From Faecalibacter rhinopitheci (GTDB lineage: Bacteria; Bacteroidota; Bacteroidia; Flavobacteriales; Weeksellaceae), in NCBI RefSeq assembly GCF_015234135.1, contig NZ_JADGIK010000001.1, forward strand, positions 248,001 to 312,000: a stretch of 64,000 nt of DNA, in the 5' to 3' direction. The notes under the pieces are model-generated. The model had not been told where the DNA came from. It saw nothing but the letters and a program-made list of their open reading frames with translations, and searched no databases. This document shows positions 35,773 to 45,231 of this stretch, one piece after another. A program made the position numbers and the translations under genes. The first letter of the stretch is position 1. Every line of letters starts with the position of its first letter.

Positions 35773-36399
35773 TTATTTTTCTACTACTTCAGATAGTTCA
35801 ATTTGTAGTAATTTACATTTTAACAAATCACCCCATCTAAAACCTGAAATTTTTCCTGTCTTTTGAATCACTCGATGACATGGAATTAAATAAGCAATGT
35901 CGTTACTTCCTATAGCAGAGCCAATTGCTCGAGCAGCTTTTTCCATATTTATATTCTTACCTAATTCGCTATAAGTAGTCAATTGACCAAAAGCTATTTT
36001 TGTTAATCCACGCCACACTTTATACTGAAAATCTGTGCCCTTAACATGAATATTTAATATTTCGGGCCATTTATTCTCGTTAATTATATTTAATGCGATT
36101 TTATGTTCTACCGATTCTTCTCGTTTCAATTCACAATCAGGAAAAAAACTTTTGAAGTTACGATATGCTTCCTCTTCATCATTTACAAAATGTAAATAAC
36201 ATATACCTTTATCTGTATTTGCTACAATAATTTTTCCGAAACGTGTGATATAGAAATTATAAGCTAAATATTCTTCAGTTTTTATCTTATAATAGTCGCC
36301 CAAATAAAATCGACTAAAATTAATTTTGAAATTAGTATGCAAATCAGTTGATTCAACACATTTACTGATTAAAAATTTTACATTTAAATCTTGAATCAT
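35773..36399 (-). CDS. O6-methylguanine-DNA methyltransferase (Ada C-terminal type)
   Basis: This 208-residue suicide enzyme moves the methyl from O6-methylguanine to C174 in the motif IPCHRVIQKTGKISGFRWG. Residues about 48-205 are the ribonuclease-like and methyltransferase domains. Residues 18-42 (STDLHTNFKINFSRFYLGDYYK) resemble the linker seen between an AraC helix-turn-helix and the methyltransferase in Ada-like fusions (RLHD...GEYK pattern). It looks like a fusion protein that has lost its AraC part. First gene of the operon with the dehydrogenase and a separate AraC regulator; divergent from the M3 peptidase gene. Confidence 0.9.
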   Translation of the reverse strand: MIQDLNVKFLISKCVESTDLHTNFKINFSRFYLGDYYKIKTEEYLAYNFYITRFGKIIVANTDKGICYLHFVNDEEEAYRNFKSFFPDCELKREESVEHKIALNIINENKWPEILNIHVKGTDFQYKVWRGLTKIAFGQLTTYSELGKNINMEKAARAIGSAIGSNDIAYLIPCHRVIQKTGKISGFRWGDLLKCKLLQIELSEVVEK

Positions 36400-36497
36400 G
36401 ATTATAGATTTGTTAATACGTTAAAATAATGACGGTTTGTCAGAATATTATAATTTGGAATTTAATTTGATAAATTTACACAAAATACAATTCAGAA

Positions 36498-38534
36498 ATG
36501 ATGAATAATCCTTTATTAGAAAAATTTGACACTCCTTTTGAAAGTGCTCCATTTTCTAAAATCAAAATAGAACATTATCAACCTGCTTTCGAACAGGCCA
36601 TTAAAGAAGCAAAAGATGAAATAGATGCTATTGCAAATAATTTGAACACACCAACTTTTGCAAATACAATTGAAGCATTAGAATTATCTGGCGAAAAATT
36701 AAGCAGAGTATCATCTATCTTCTTTAATTTAAATTCAGCTGAAACTTCAGATGAAATCCAAAAAATTGCTCAAGAAATTTCTCCATTATTATCAGATTTC
36801 GGGAACGATGTACGATTAAATGAAAAATTATTTCAGCGTATTAAGACAATTTATGATCAAAAAGATTTACTTGAATTGTCTGCTGAACAAGCTTATTTAT
36901 TAGAAAAAAAATACAAAGGCTTTTCTCGTAACGGTGCTAATCTTTCTGATGAAAATAAAGCTAAATTAAGAGAGATTGATAAAGAATTATCACGTATCAG
37001 TTTACAATTTGGACAAAATGTTTTAGCAGAAACAAATAATTATGAACTTCATATAACAAATGAAGATGACTTAAAAGGTTTGCCTGATTATGCAATAGAA
37101 CAAGCGAAAACTGATGCAGAAGCAAAAGAAAAGGATGGATGGATTTTTACATTACAAGCTCCTAGCTATATTCCTTTTTTACAATATGCAGAGAATAGAT
37201 CTCTAAGAGAAGAATTATTTAGAGCAAGTGGTCGCAAAGCTTATCAAGCAAATGAGTACAATAATGAAGAAAACATAAAAGCAATTACTAAACTGCGGTT
37301 TGAAAGAGCTAATCTTTTAGGTTATAAAACACATGCGGATTATGTTTTAGAAGAAAGAATGGCTAAAACTCCTGATACTGTTATTAACTTTTTGAATGAT
37401 TTATTAGTTAAAGCTAAGCCATTTGCAGAAAATGAAATTAAAGAAATTGCAGATTTAGCTTTAAAAACTGATGGAATTGAAAAAATAGAACGTTGGGATC
37501 ATGGATATTATGCTGAAAAGCTAAAACAACAAAAATTCAATTTATCTGAAGAAGAACTTAAACCTTATTTTCAATTAGAAAATGTAATACAAGGTGCATT
37601 TGATGTTGCTACAAAACTTTTTGGAATTACATTTAAAGAAATAAATACAATTGACAAATACAATGATGAGGTTACGACTTATGAAGTATTAGATAAAAAT
37701 GGAAATTTCTTAAGCTTATTATACGCCGACTTTTTTCCTAGAGCAGGAAAACGTCCTGGAGCTTGGATGACAAGTTTTCGCGAGGCTTCTAATGTAAATG
37801 GGAATTCTATCAGACCACATGTGTCTATAGTTTGTAATTTTACCAAACCAACGAAGGATAAACCTTCATTATTAACTTTTCAAGAAGTTACAACATTATT
37901 TCATGAATTTGGACATGCGTTACACGGAATGCTACCAAATACAACTTATGAAAGTTTATCAGGAACTAATGTTTATTGGGATTTTGTAGAATTACCGTCT
38001 CAATTTTATGAAAATTTTTGCTACGAGCCAGAAGCATTAGCTTTATTCGCTAAACATTATGAAACTGGTGAAGTAATTCCTCAAAAATTGGTAGAAAAAG
38101 TTAGAAATGCATCAAGCTTTATGGATGGATATCAGACAGTTCGTCAAATCAGTTTCGGATTATTAGATATGGCTTACCATGCAACAGATCCAAGTAACAT
38201 TACAGATTTACAAACTTTTGAACAAAAAGCATTTGAATTAACAGAATTATATCCAATTGTACCCAATAATATGATGAGTACTTCTTTTTCTCATATATTC
38301 CAAGGAGGATATTCGTCAGGATATTACTCTTATAAATGGGCAGAAGTTTTAGATGCAGATGCTTTCGCATTTTTCCAAGAAACAGGAATTTTCAATACAG
38401 AAACGGCTCAAAAATATTATATCTTACTATCTTCTGGCGGAACCAAAGATCCAATGGAATTATATGAAAATTTTAGAGGCAAAAAACCTTCTCCTGATGC
38501 GTTACTAAAACGCGCTGGTTTAATATTAAATTAA
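36498..38534 (+). CDS. M3 family oligopeptidase (Dcp/OpdA-like)
   Basis: This 678-residue cytoplasmic zinc oligopeptidase degrades short peptides. The thimet-type signature FHEFGHALHGML has HEFGH at 469-473. The substrate-binding GxxSxxYxYxW-like end reads FQGGYSSGYYSYKWAEVLDADAF. The length and the C-terminal AGLILN fit the Dcp/oligopeptidase A family. There is no signal peptide. Whether it acts as a dipeptidyl carboxypeptidase or as an endopeptidase cannot be decided from sequence. The start could be either of two adjacent ATG codons (36498 or 36501). Confidence 0.93.
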   Translation: MMNNPLLEKFDTPFESAPFSKIKIEHYQPAFEQAIKEAKDEIDAIANNLNTPTFANTIEALELSGEKLSRVSSIFFNLNSAETSDEIQKIAQEISPLLSDFGNDVRLNEKLFQRIKTIYDQKDLLELSAEQAYLLEKKYKGFSRNGANLSDENKAKLREIDKELSRISLQFGQNVLAETNNYELHITNEDDLKGLPDYAIEQAKTDAEAKEKDGWIFTLQAPSYIPFLQYAENRSLREELFRASGRKAYQANEYNNEENIKAITKLRFERANLLGYKTHADYVLEERMAKTPDTVINFLNDLLVKAKPFAENEIKEIADLALKTDGIEKIERWDHGYYAEKLKQQKFNLSEEELKPYFQLENVIQGAFDVATKLFGITFKEINTIDKYNDEVTTYEVLDKNGNFLSLLYADFFPRAGKRPGAWMTSFREASNVNGNSIRPHVSIVCNFTKPTKDKPSLLTFQEVTTLFHEFGHALHGMLPNTTYESLSGTNVYWDFVELPSQFYENFCYEPEALALFAKHYETGEVIPQKLVEKVRNASSFMDGYQTVRQISFGLLDMAYHATDPSNITDLQTFEQKAFELTELYPIVPNNMMSTSFSHIFQGGYSSGYYSYKWAEVLDADAFAFFQETGIFNTETAQKYYILLSSGGTKDPMELYENFRGKKPSPDALLKRAGLILN

Positions 38535-38540
38535 AAATAT

Positions 38541-38577
38541 AATAAAAGGTTTATCAATATTGATAAACCTTTTTTAT
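38541..38577. terminator. bidirectional terminator after the M3 peptidase gene
   Basis: GGTTTATCA (38548-38556) pairs with TGATAAACC (38561-38569) around ATAT, with A4 before and T6 after. Confidence 0.9.
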
Positions 38578-38603
38578 TAATTTATACTCTTATAAAAATT
38601 ACT

Positions 38604-39020
38604 TTATATTATATTTTTTGATAATCTATCATATTCAGAAATTGCATTGTAATAAGATTGATATTTTGATGGAACATCGTTATACAAAGCTATTTTCAAA
38701 GAATTTGTTCTAATCTTATGGTTTTTTACTTGATTAAAATCCGCAGTTTTACTCAAAACAACAAAATTTTTGTATCCTTTATCTTTTGTTATTTCAGCCG
38801 CTCTCAACATCGACAAATCAAAAACTTTATTCTGACTCATTCCCAGCCCTCTATAACTAACTTCATATTCGTTTCCTTTAATATTCTTTTCAAAATAACC
38901 AGATGAAAAATCACTCGTGACTACTTCAGTTGTTTGTTGGTAAGTAGATTTGTTTGAAGAACAACTTTGCATAGAAACAGTAATTGAAATTAATCCCATT
39001 AGGAAAATAAATTTTTTCAT
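38604..39020 (-). CDS. small lipoprotein, CC0125/CC1285-like
   Basis: This 138-residue lipoprotein has a signal peptide with lipobox SMQSC (C20). The mature domain holds the pattern NEYEVSYRGLGMSQNKVFDLSMLRAAEITKDKGYKNFVVL, which I associate with the CC0125/CC1285 family of small bacterial lipoproteins of unknown function: a short beta-alpha-beta domain with LRAAE in the helix. Expected in the periplasm, attached to the membrane. Single-gene unit. Confidence 0.7.
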   Translation of the reverse strand: MKKFIFLMGLISITVSMQSCSSNKSTYQQTTEVVTSDFSSGYFEKNIKGNEYEVSYRGLGMSQNKVFDLSMLRAAEITKDKGYKNFVVLSKTADFNQVKNHKIRTNSLKIALYNDVPSKYQSYYNAISEYDRLSKNII

Positions 39021-39325
39021 ATTCTAAAAATTAGGTGGTTTATTAATAAATTATTCTAAACATTTACGTTTAAACTTATTGTATAGTCAATTTCAGTACC
39101 AATTATATATTTTATTAGAAAAAAAGTTATTAATTGATAACATAAATTTAATGTATCTTTTTTTTTTTTGACTGAATAATTCGAATTTAGAATATTACAC
39201 AACAACGCAACAAACATAAATAATTAACATTCAATAGATTACACATTTAATTATTCGAAGAGAAATAACTTAAATTGAATAACAAATATCATTGAAAATT
39301 TCATGTTTTATAAGGATAACTCGAC
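39021..39325. other. AT-rich intergenic region before ccsBA
   Basis: No gene or structured RNA was seen in these 305 bases, only AT-rich sequence with a run of ten or more T near 39160-39170. The ccsBA promoter lies at its right end. Confidence 0.4.
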
Positions 39326-39333
39326 TATTTTTG
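39326..39333 (+). promoter_or_regulatory. ccsBA -7 promoter element
   Basis: TATTTTTG, an exact TAnnTTTG match, 17 bases before the ATG at 39351. A further upstream in-frame ATG at 39303 would be outside the transcript. Confidence 0.6.
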
Positions 39334-39350
39334 TAAATCAATTTTTTAAC

Positions 39351-42300
39351 ATGAATAAACTTGAGAAGTATCTATTTTCTACTCGTACCATGTCCTTGTT
39401 ATTGCTTATCTACGCAATTTCTATGGCCGTTGCTACGTTTATAGAAAATGATTATGACACAGCTACTGCGAAAACATTAATTTATGAAGCAAAGTGGTTT
39501 GAAATTTTAATGGTTTGGTTAATCACTTTATTTTTAATGAATATAAAGCGATACCAGCTTTGGAGACGTGAAAAATGGTCGTTGCTTGTTTTCCACCTTT
39601 CATTCCTATTCATTTTTATTGGTGGTGGAATTACACGTTACATTAGTTTTGAAGGAAATATGGAGATTCCAGAAGGTCAAACATCTAATGAGATTATTTC
39701 TACAAAATCTTATTTTAAGATGATTGCTGATGACGGAGATCAACGTTTAGCTTATGATAATTATAACTACGAAATGTCATATTTCGATAGAAAGGATAGT
39801 ACACCAAGCTTCTTATATCGTAACTTCGAAGGACAATATCAATTTAAAGATAAATTAGTTACGCTAAAAACATTTGATTATATTCCTAATGCTTTAGATA
39901 CGATTGTTCGTAAATCTACTGGGAAACCTATCTTAGAATTGGTAACTATAGGACAAGAAGGGCGACAATCTGTATTTATACGTTCCGGAGAAATAAAATC
40001 ATTAAGCGGTACTTTAGTTTCTTATAATCGCCCTATGGAGGGTACTGTACAAATCACAGGTGAAGGTGAAAATTTAAAAATAAAATCTCCTTTTGAAGGT
40101 GAATATGTACAGATGGCTGGTCAACAAGTAGGTCAAATTACGGATATGGCTAAGCTACAGGAAGGTGCTGGTAAAATAGGATTTAATGTAGAAGAACCTT
40201 TAAAATTACGTTCATTATACACGATTTTAAATGCGCAATTTGTAATTCCAAATCCTACATTTTTAGGAGAAGTTGTTTATACACAAGGAAATAAATTTAA
40301 CCCAGAGCAAAAGAATTTACCTGGAGCAATACGCGCAGAAGTTATCGTAGGAGATAAACGTGATACTGTAACTATTATTGGTGGTAAAGGAACACAAAAC
40401 TATTCTGCTGATGTAGAAATAGATGGGATAAACTTTTCATTGGGTTATGGTTCTAAAGCAATAAAAATACCATTTAGTATACGATTAGATGATTTTATAT
40501 TAGATCGTTATCCAGGATCGTCAAATCCTTCTTCTTTCGAATCTAAAATTTCATTAATCGATGAAGGAAAAGAAACAAAAAAACACATTTATATGAATAA
40601 TGTGATGGATTATAAAGGGTACAGATTTTTCCAATCTGGTTATTCACCATCAGAAGATGGTACTATTTTATCTGTAAACCAAGACTGGTGGGGTACTAAC
40701 ATTACATATTTAGGTTATTTCTTATTATTTGGTGGGATGTTTGTTTCATTATTTTGGAAAGGAACTCGTTTTGTTCAATTAAATGGATTATTAAAAAATT
40801 TACATAACAAAAAACAATTAATATTAATTCCATTCTTTTTCTCATTATTTGCATTTGCCCAAACTCAAGACGATCATGCAGGTCATGACCATGCACCTGG
40901 TGAAGGACATGGAAAGTTGGCAAAAACAGAGCAAGTTAAAGCACCACATGCAAATCATGGAAATACAGGAGAAATGTCTGATCCTGTAGAATTAGTTAAA
41001 AACTTAAAAATCCCTGTTGAGCATGCTGAAAGATTTGGACATTTATTAATCCAAGATATCGAAGGACGTATTAAACCTGTTAATACGCAATCTTTAGAAA
41101 TCTTAAGAAAAATCTATAAAAAAGATAAATTCCATGGTTTAACTTCAGATCAATGGTTTATAGGATTACAAATGGATCCAACTTATTGGGCAAATGCGCC
41201 AATTATTACAGTAGGTTCTAAAGGTGGTGATCAATTAAAACAAATTACTAATGCAAATGATGAAGGATATACTTCGTTAATGAACTTAGTAGATCCACAA
41301 ACAACTCGTTTTAAATTAGATAAATTATACAACGAAGCATTTGCTAGAAAACCTGCGGAACGATCTAAATTTGACGAAGAGGTTATTGCGGTAACTGAAC
41401 GTTTCAATATTTTAGATCAAACAGCAAAAGGATATCAATTAAAAATTATTCCAGTACAAAACGATCCATCGGAACGTTGGACTTCATGGATTTACCAATC
41501 TAATGAAAATCCAGTTGAGATTGATACACTAGCTTTAGGAATGGTTTCAGTATATATGAATATGGTATCAGAGGGTATTAAATCTGGTGATTGGACTGCT
41601 GCTGATAATGCAATTGATTATATAGATAAATACCAACAGAAATGGGGGAAAAATGTAGTGCCAGCTCCTGAAAAAGTTGAAATAGAAATTTTTTATAATA
41701 AAGCGAATATTTTCTTTTATATAATGATTGCTTATTGTTTAGTAGCTAGTGCATTAGTTATTTTAGCATTTATTCAATTATTTAAAGAAAATAAAGCTTT
41801 AAAATATATAACAACTTTCTTTTTAGGGATTACATTTATTATTTTTCTAGCTCACGCAACTGGATTAGCAACTCGTTGGTATATTACAGGTCATGCACCA
41901 TGGTCTAATGGATATGAAGCCATTATATTTATCTCTTGGATTGGTGTTTTAGCTGGTTTAATATTACATAAGAATAGAAATGCTTTTATTCCTGCAACAG
42001 GTGCTATGGTAGCTGTTATTATGATGGGATTTGCACATGGAGGATCAATGTTGGATCCACAAATTACACCACTTGTTCCGGTTCTTAAATCATATTGGCT
42101 AATTGTTCACGTAGCAATTATTGTATCTTCATATGGATTTTTTGGACTAAGTGCTGTTCTTGGTTTCTTTGCTTTAATTATCATGTTATTTAAGCAAAAT
42201 AAAAAAATGGAAATTTCTATCAAAGAAATGTCTTATGTATCAGAAATGTCACTAACCATTGGTATATATTTACTAACTATAGGAACATTTCTAGGTGGTA

Positions 42301-42629
42301 TGTGGGCAAATGAATCTTGGGGTCGTTATTGGTCTTGGGATCCAAAAGAAACTTGGGCTTTTATTTCAGTTATAGTGTATGCAATTATACTTCATATGCG
42401 TTTAGTGCCTGGTTTACGTGGATATTGGGCATTTAATGTAGGTGCACTTTGGGCAAGTTGGTCTGTAGTAATGACGTACTTTGGAGTAAATTATTATTTA
42501 TCAGGATTACACTCATATGCTGCAGGAGATCCAATTCCAATCCCTGATTGGATTTATTGGGCATTAGCTTTTATGGTTGTATTAACATTACTGTCTAAAT
42601 TTGTTCCTAAATATTTACACAAAAAATAA
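39351..42629 (+). CDS. ccsBA: fused cytochrome c biogenesis protein CcsBA (ResB-CcsA)
   Basis: System II cytochrome c synthase moves heme across the membrane and attaches it to apocytochromes. This 1092-residue fusion has an N-terminal ResB/CcsB part with transmembrane segments near the start and a periplasmic domain. A hydrophobic segment and a His-rich stretch (DDHAGHDHAPGEGHGK) follow, then a second periplasmic domain. The C-terminal CcsA part has many membrane segments and the heme-binding WWD-type motif WGRYWSWDPKETW. This order is typical of Bacteroidota. ATG 39351 was chosen because of the promoter at 39326. Confidence 0.95.
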   Translation: MNKLEKYLFSTRTMSLLLLIYAISMAVATFIENDYDTATAKTLIYEAKWFEILMVWLITLFLMNIKRYQLWRREKWSLLVFHLSFLFIFIGGGITRYISFEGNMEIPEGQTSNEIISTKSYFKMIADDGDQRLAYDNYNYEMSYFDRKDSTPSFLYRNFEGQYQFKDKLVTLKTFDYIPNALDTIVRKSTGKPILELVTIGQEGRQSVFIRSGEIKSLSGTLVSYNRPMEGTVQITGEGENLKIKSPFEGEYVQMAGQQVGQITDMAKLQEGAGKIGFNVEEPLKLRSLYTILNAQFVIPNPTFLGEVVYTQGNKFNPEQKNLPGAIRAEVIVGDKRDTVTIIGGKGTQNYSADVEIDGINFSLGYGSKAIKIPFSIRLDDFILDRYPGSSNPSSFESKISLIDEGKETKKHIYMNNVMDYKGYRFFQSGYSPSEDGTILSVNQDWWGTNITYLGYFLLFGGMFVSLFWKGTRFVQLNGLLKNLHNKKQLILIPFFFSLFAFAQTQDDHAGHDHAPGEGHGKLAKTEQVKAPHANHGNTGEMSDPVELVKNLKIPVEHAERFGHLLIQDIEGRIKPVNTQSLEILRKIYKKDKFHGLTSDQWFIGLQMDPTYWANAPIITVGSKGGDQLKQITNANDEGYTSLMNLVDPQTTRFKLDKLYNEAFARKPAERSKFDEEVIAVTERFNILDQTAKGYQLKIIPVQNDPSERWTSWIYQSNENPVEIDTLALGMVSVYMNMVSEGIKSGDWTAADNAIDYIDKYQQKWGKNVVPAPEKVEIEIFYNKANIFFYIMIAYCLVASALVILAFIQLFKENKALKYITTFFLGITFIIFLAHATGLATRWYITGHAPWSNGYEAIIFISWIGVLAGLILHKNRNAFIPATGAMVAVIMMGFAHGGSMLDPQITPLVPVLKSYWLIVHVAIIVSSYGFFGLSAVLGFFALIIMLFKQNKKMEISIKEMSYVSEMSLTIGIYLLTIGTFLGGMWANESWGRYWSWDPKETWAFISVIVYAIILHMRLVPGLRGYWAFNVGALWASWSVVMTYFGVNYYLSGLHSYAAGDPIPIPDWIYWALAFMVVLTLLSKFVPKYLHKK

Positions 42630-42647
42630 TCATAAATAATATTTTTT

Positions 42648-42680
42648 AAAGGGTCTAGCTATACTAGACCCTTTTTTTAT
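42648..42680 (+). terminator. ccsBA terminator
   Basis: GGGTCTAG (42651-42658) pairs with CTAGACCC (42664-42671) around a 5-base loop, followed by T7. The 230 bases from here to crtI hold no recognisable gene. Confidence 0.92.
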
Positions 42681-42912
42681 TCCATAAATTTTAAACCAGA
42701 TGTAGCATTTATAATCATGAATACACAATGAAAAAAAAAAGAATATTATAGTTCTATTATATGTGTTTTTAGTTTGTTTTTATATTATATTTACACTGAT
42801 TTTATTTCTTTTATATACCGTTAATAATATTCTATTTTAAAGTTTATTGTGTATATTACTGATATAAAACAATTTAAATTTAGTAAATTAAAATATTATT
42901 AATAAATTTTAA

Positions 42913-44385
42913 ATGATAAGTAAAAGAATCGCAATAATCGGAGCCGGATTTTCTGGTATAGCATCAGCTACGTATTTAGCAAATAAAGGTTATGAAGTTC
43001 ATTTATATGAAAAACATGCGATTGCAGGCGGTAGAGCACGTCAACTAAAAACAGATAATGGATATACATTTGATATGGGACCTAGCTGGTATTGGATGCC
43101 AGAAATCTTCGAAAACTACTTTAAAGATTTTGGTAAAAATTTAAAAGATTATTACCAATTGGTAAAATTAGATCCTCAATTTGAGATGATCTTTGCAAAC
43201 TCAAAAATGAGTATTCCTTCAAGTTACGATAATTTAAAAGAAATTTTTGAAGCAAAAGAAAAAGGGGCTGCCGAAAGATTAGACGATTTTATGGCAGATG
43301 CACAAAAAAAATACGAAATCGGTATGGGCGAATTTGTACAAAAACCTTGTTTATCTTTAACTGAATTTGCTTCATTAAAAATTCTTAAAAATTCATTTAA
43401 ATTAAATTTATTTACTAATTTTTCTACATTCGTTCGACGCTATTTTACCCATCCAGATTTAATCACTTTAATGGAATTTCCTGTAATATTTTTAGGCGCT
43501 GCTCCTAAAGATATACCGGCATTGTATAGCTTAATGAATTATGGTGGTATGAAATTAGGCACATTTTATCCAATTGGTGGAATGGGACAAATAATACATG
43601 CTATGGTAAAGCTTGCGCAAGAAAAAGGAGTCAAATTTCATTATAATGCTAATGTGGAAAAAATTGTTGTTGAAAATAATATAGCGAAGCAATTAATCAT
43701 TAATAATGAAAAGATAAATTTTGATCATATTATTTCATCTGCTGATTATCATTTTACAGAAACAAAATTATTAGATAAAGAATACAGAAACTATAACGAA
43801 GAATACTGGGACAAAAAAACATTTGCTCCTTCTTGCCTAATTTATTATTTAGGAATTAATAAAAAATTAGATCATATTCCACATCATACATTGTTCTTCG
43901 AAAATAGTCTAGAACAACACACACACGAAATATATACTGATAAAAAATGGCCAACAAAACCATTGTTTTATATGTGTTGCCCTTCAAAAACAGATGATTC
44001 TGTTGCTCCTATTGGACATGAAAACCTTTTCTTATTAATGCCTTTAGCAACTGGAATAAAAGATGATGAAAACCTAAGAGAAAAATATTTTAATGATATG
44101 ATTACTAGAATTGAGGAAAAATTTGGGCTATCTAATATCAAAGCAAATATTGATTATAAAAAAAGTTATTGCATTGATGATTTTACGAACGATTACGGTG
44201 CTTACAAAGGTAACGCATATGGGCTCGCTAATACCTTGCAACAAACTGCATTCTTAAAACCAACTATAAAAAATAAAAAAGTTAAAAATTTATATTACAC
44301 GGGTCAATTAACTGTACCAGGACCAGGAGTTCCACCTTCTTTAATATCTGGAAAAATTGTTGCCAACGAAATTATTAATTCCTAA
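42913..44385 (+). CDS. crtI: phytoene desaturase (lycopene-forming)
   Basis: CrtI adds the double bonds that turn colourless phytoene into red lycopene. This 490-residue protein has the N-terminal FAD motif IAIIGAGFSGIASATYLANKG and the YEKHAIAGGRA dinucleotide follow-up. The C-terminal signature reads LYYTGQLTVPGPGVPPSLISGKIVANEI. First gene of the crt operon; crtB starts 9 bases after its stop codon. Confidence 0.96.
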   Translation: MISKRIAIIGAGFSGIASATYLANKGYEVHLYEKHAIAGGRARQLKTDNGYTFDMGPSWYWMPEIFENYFKDFGKNLKDYYQLVKLDPQFEMIFANSKMSIPSSYDNLKEIFEAKEKGAAERLDDFMADAQKKYEIGMGEFVQKPCLSLTEFASLKILKNSFKLNLFTNFSTFVRRYFTHPDLITLMEFPVIFLGAAPKDIPALYSLMNYGGMKLGTFYPIGGMGQIIHAMVKLAQEKGVKFHYNANVEKIVVENNIAKQLIINNEKINFDHIISSADYHFTETKLLDKEYRNYNEEYWDKKTFAPSCLIYYLGINKKLDHIPHHTLFFENSLEQHTHEIYTDKKWPTKPLFYMCCPSKTDDSVAPIGHENLFLLMPLATGIKDDENLREKYFNDMITRIEEKFGLSNIKANIDYKKSYCIDDFTNDYGAYKGNAYGLANTLQQTAFLKPTIKNKKVKNLYYTGQLTVPGPGVPPSLISGKIVANEIINS

Positions 44386-44394
44386 ATCTATTGT

Positions 44395-45231
44395 ATGAAA
44401 AATTTATTTGACCAACTATCTTTTGATATCAGTAAAAAAGTGACAACTACATATAGTACAAGTTTTTCTTTAGGAATTCTTGCACTACATCCTTCTATAA
44501 GACCTGCTATTTATGCAATTTATGGATATGTAAGATTAGCTGATGAGATTGTAGATAGTTTTCATCATTTTGACAAAGAGAAATTATTGAATCAATTAAA
44601 ATCTGAAACTTATGAAGCTATTAATCATAAAATATCGATAAATCCAATTCTAAATTCTTTTCAAGAAGTAGTTAATAAATACGATGTAGATCATAAATTA
44701 ATTAATCAATTTCTACATAGTATGGAAATGGATTTAAAACCCATAACATACACCGATGCAAATTACAAAGAATACATTGTAGGTTCTGCAGAGGTGGTTG
44801 GATTAATGTGTCTTCAGATATTTGTGAATGGAAATAAAGATGAATTTGAACGATTAAAACCATATGCTACAACTTTGGGTTCTGCGTTTCAAAAAATCAA
44901 TTTTTTAAGAGATTTAAAAGATGATTATCAAGTCTTGGGTAGAAGTTATTTTCCTAATGTAGATTTAGAAGAATTTAACAATGAGATAAAAAAACAACTG
45001 GAAAACGAAATAGAAGAAGAGTTTAAATACGCTTTAATAGGGATTAAAAAACTACCCTCAAATTCTAAATTTGGAGTTTATTTAGCTTACAAATATTATT
45101 GGTCACTATTTAATAAAATAAAACGTACATGTGCCAAAAAAATCCTTAATAATAGAGTTAGAATCCATAACGGAGAAAAAATATCGCTAATGATGAGCAG
45201 CTATGTACAATATAAGATGACTCGATTATGA
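44395..45231 (+). CDS. crtB: phytoene synthase
   Basis: CrtB joins two geranylgeranyl diphosphates to phytoene. This 278-residue protein of the squalene/phytoene synthase family has the two Asp-rich Mg-binding motifs: RLADEIVDSF near 46 and NFLRDLKDDYQVLGRSYFP near 168. The length fits bacterial CrtB. It overlaps the next gene by 4 bases (ATGA). No geranylgeranyl diphosphate synthase gene is in the cluster, so that enzyme must be encoded elsewhere. Confidence 0.96.
   Translation: MKNLFDQLSFDISKKVTTTYSTSFSLGILALHPSIRPAIYAIYGYVRLADEIVDSFHHFDKEKLLNQLKSETYEAINHKISINPILNSFQEVVNKYDVDHKLINQFLHSMEMDLKPITYTDANYKEYIVGSAEVVGLMCLQIFVNGNKDEFERLKPYATTLGSAFQKINFLRDLKDDYQVLGRSYFPNVDLEEFNNEIKKQLENEIEEEFKYALIGIKKLPSNSKFGVYLAYKYYWSLFNKIKRTCAKKILNNRVRIHNGEKISLMMSSYVQYKMTRL

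Noticed and set aside
40702-40923. His-rich minus-strand frame within ccsBA
   Set aside because: It mirrors the codons of the His-rich linker on the real strand and lacks support of its own.
42681-42912. Light- or B12-responsive leader for the crt operon
   Set aside because: The gap before crtI is plain AT-rich DNA; no aptamer fold or regulator site could be recognised.
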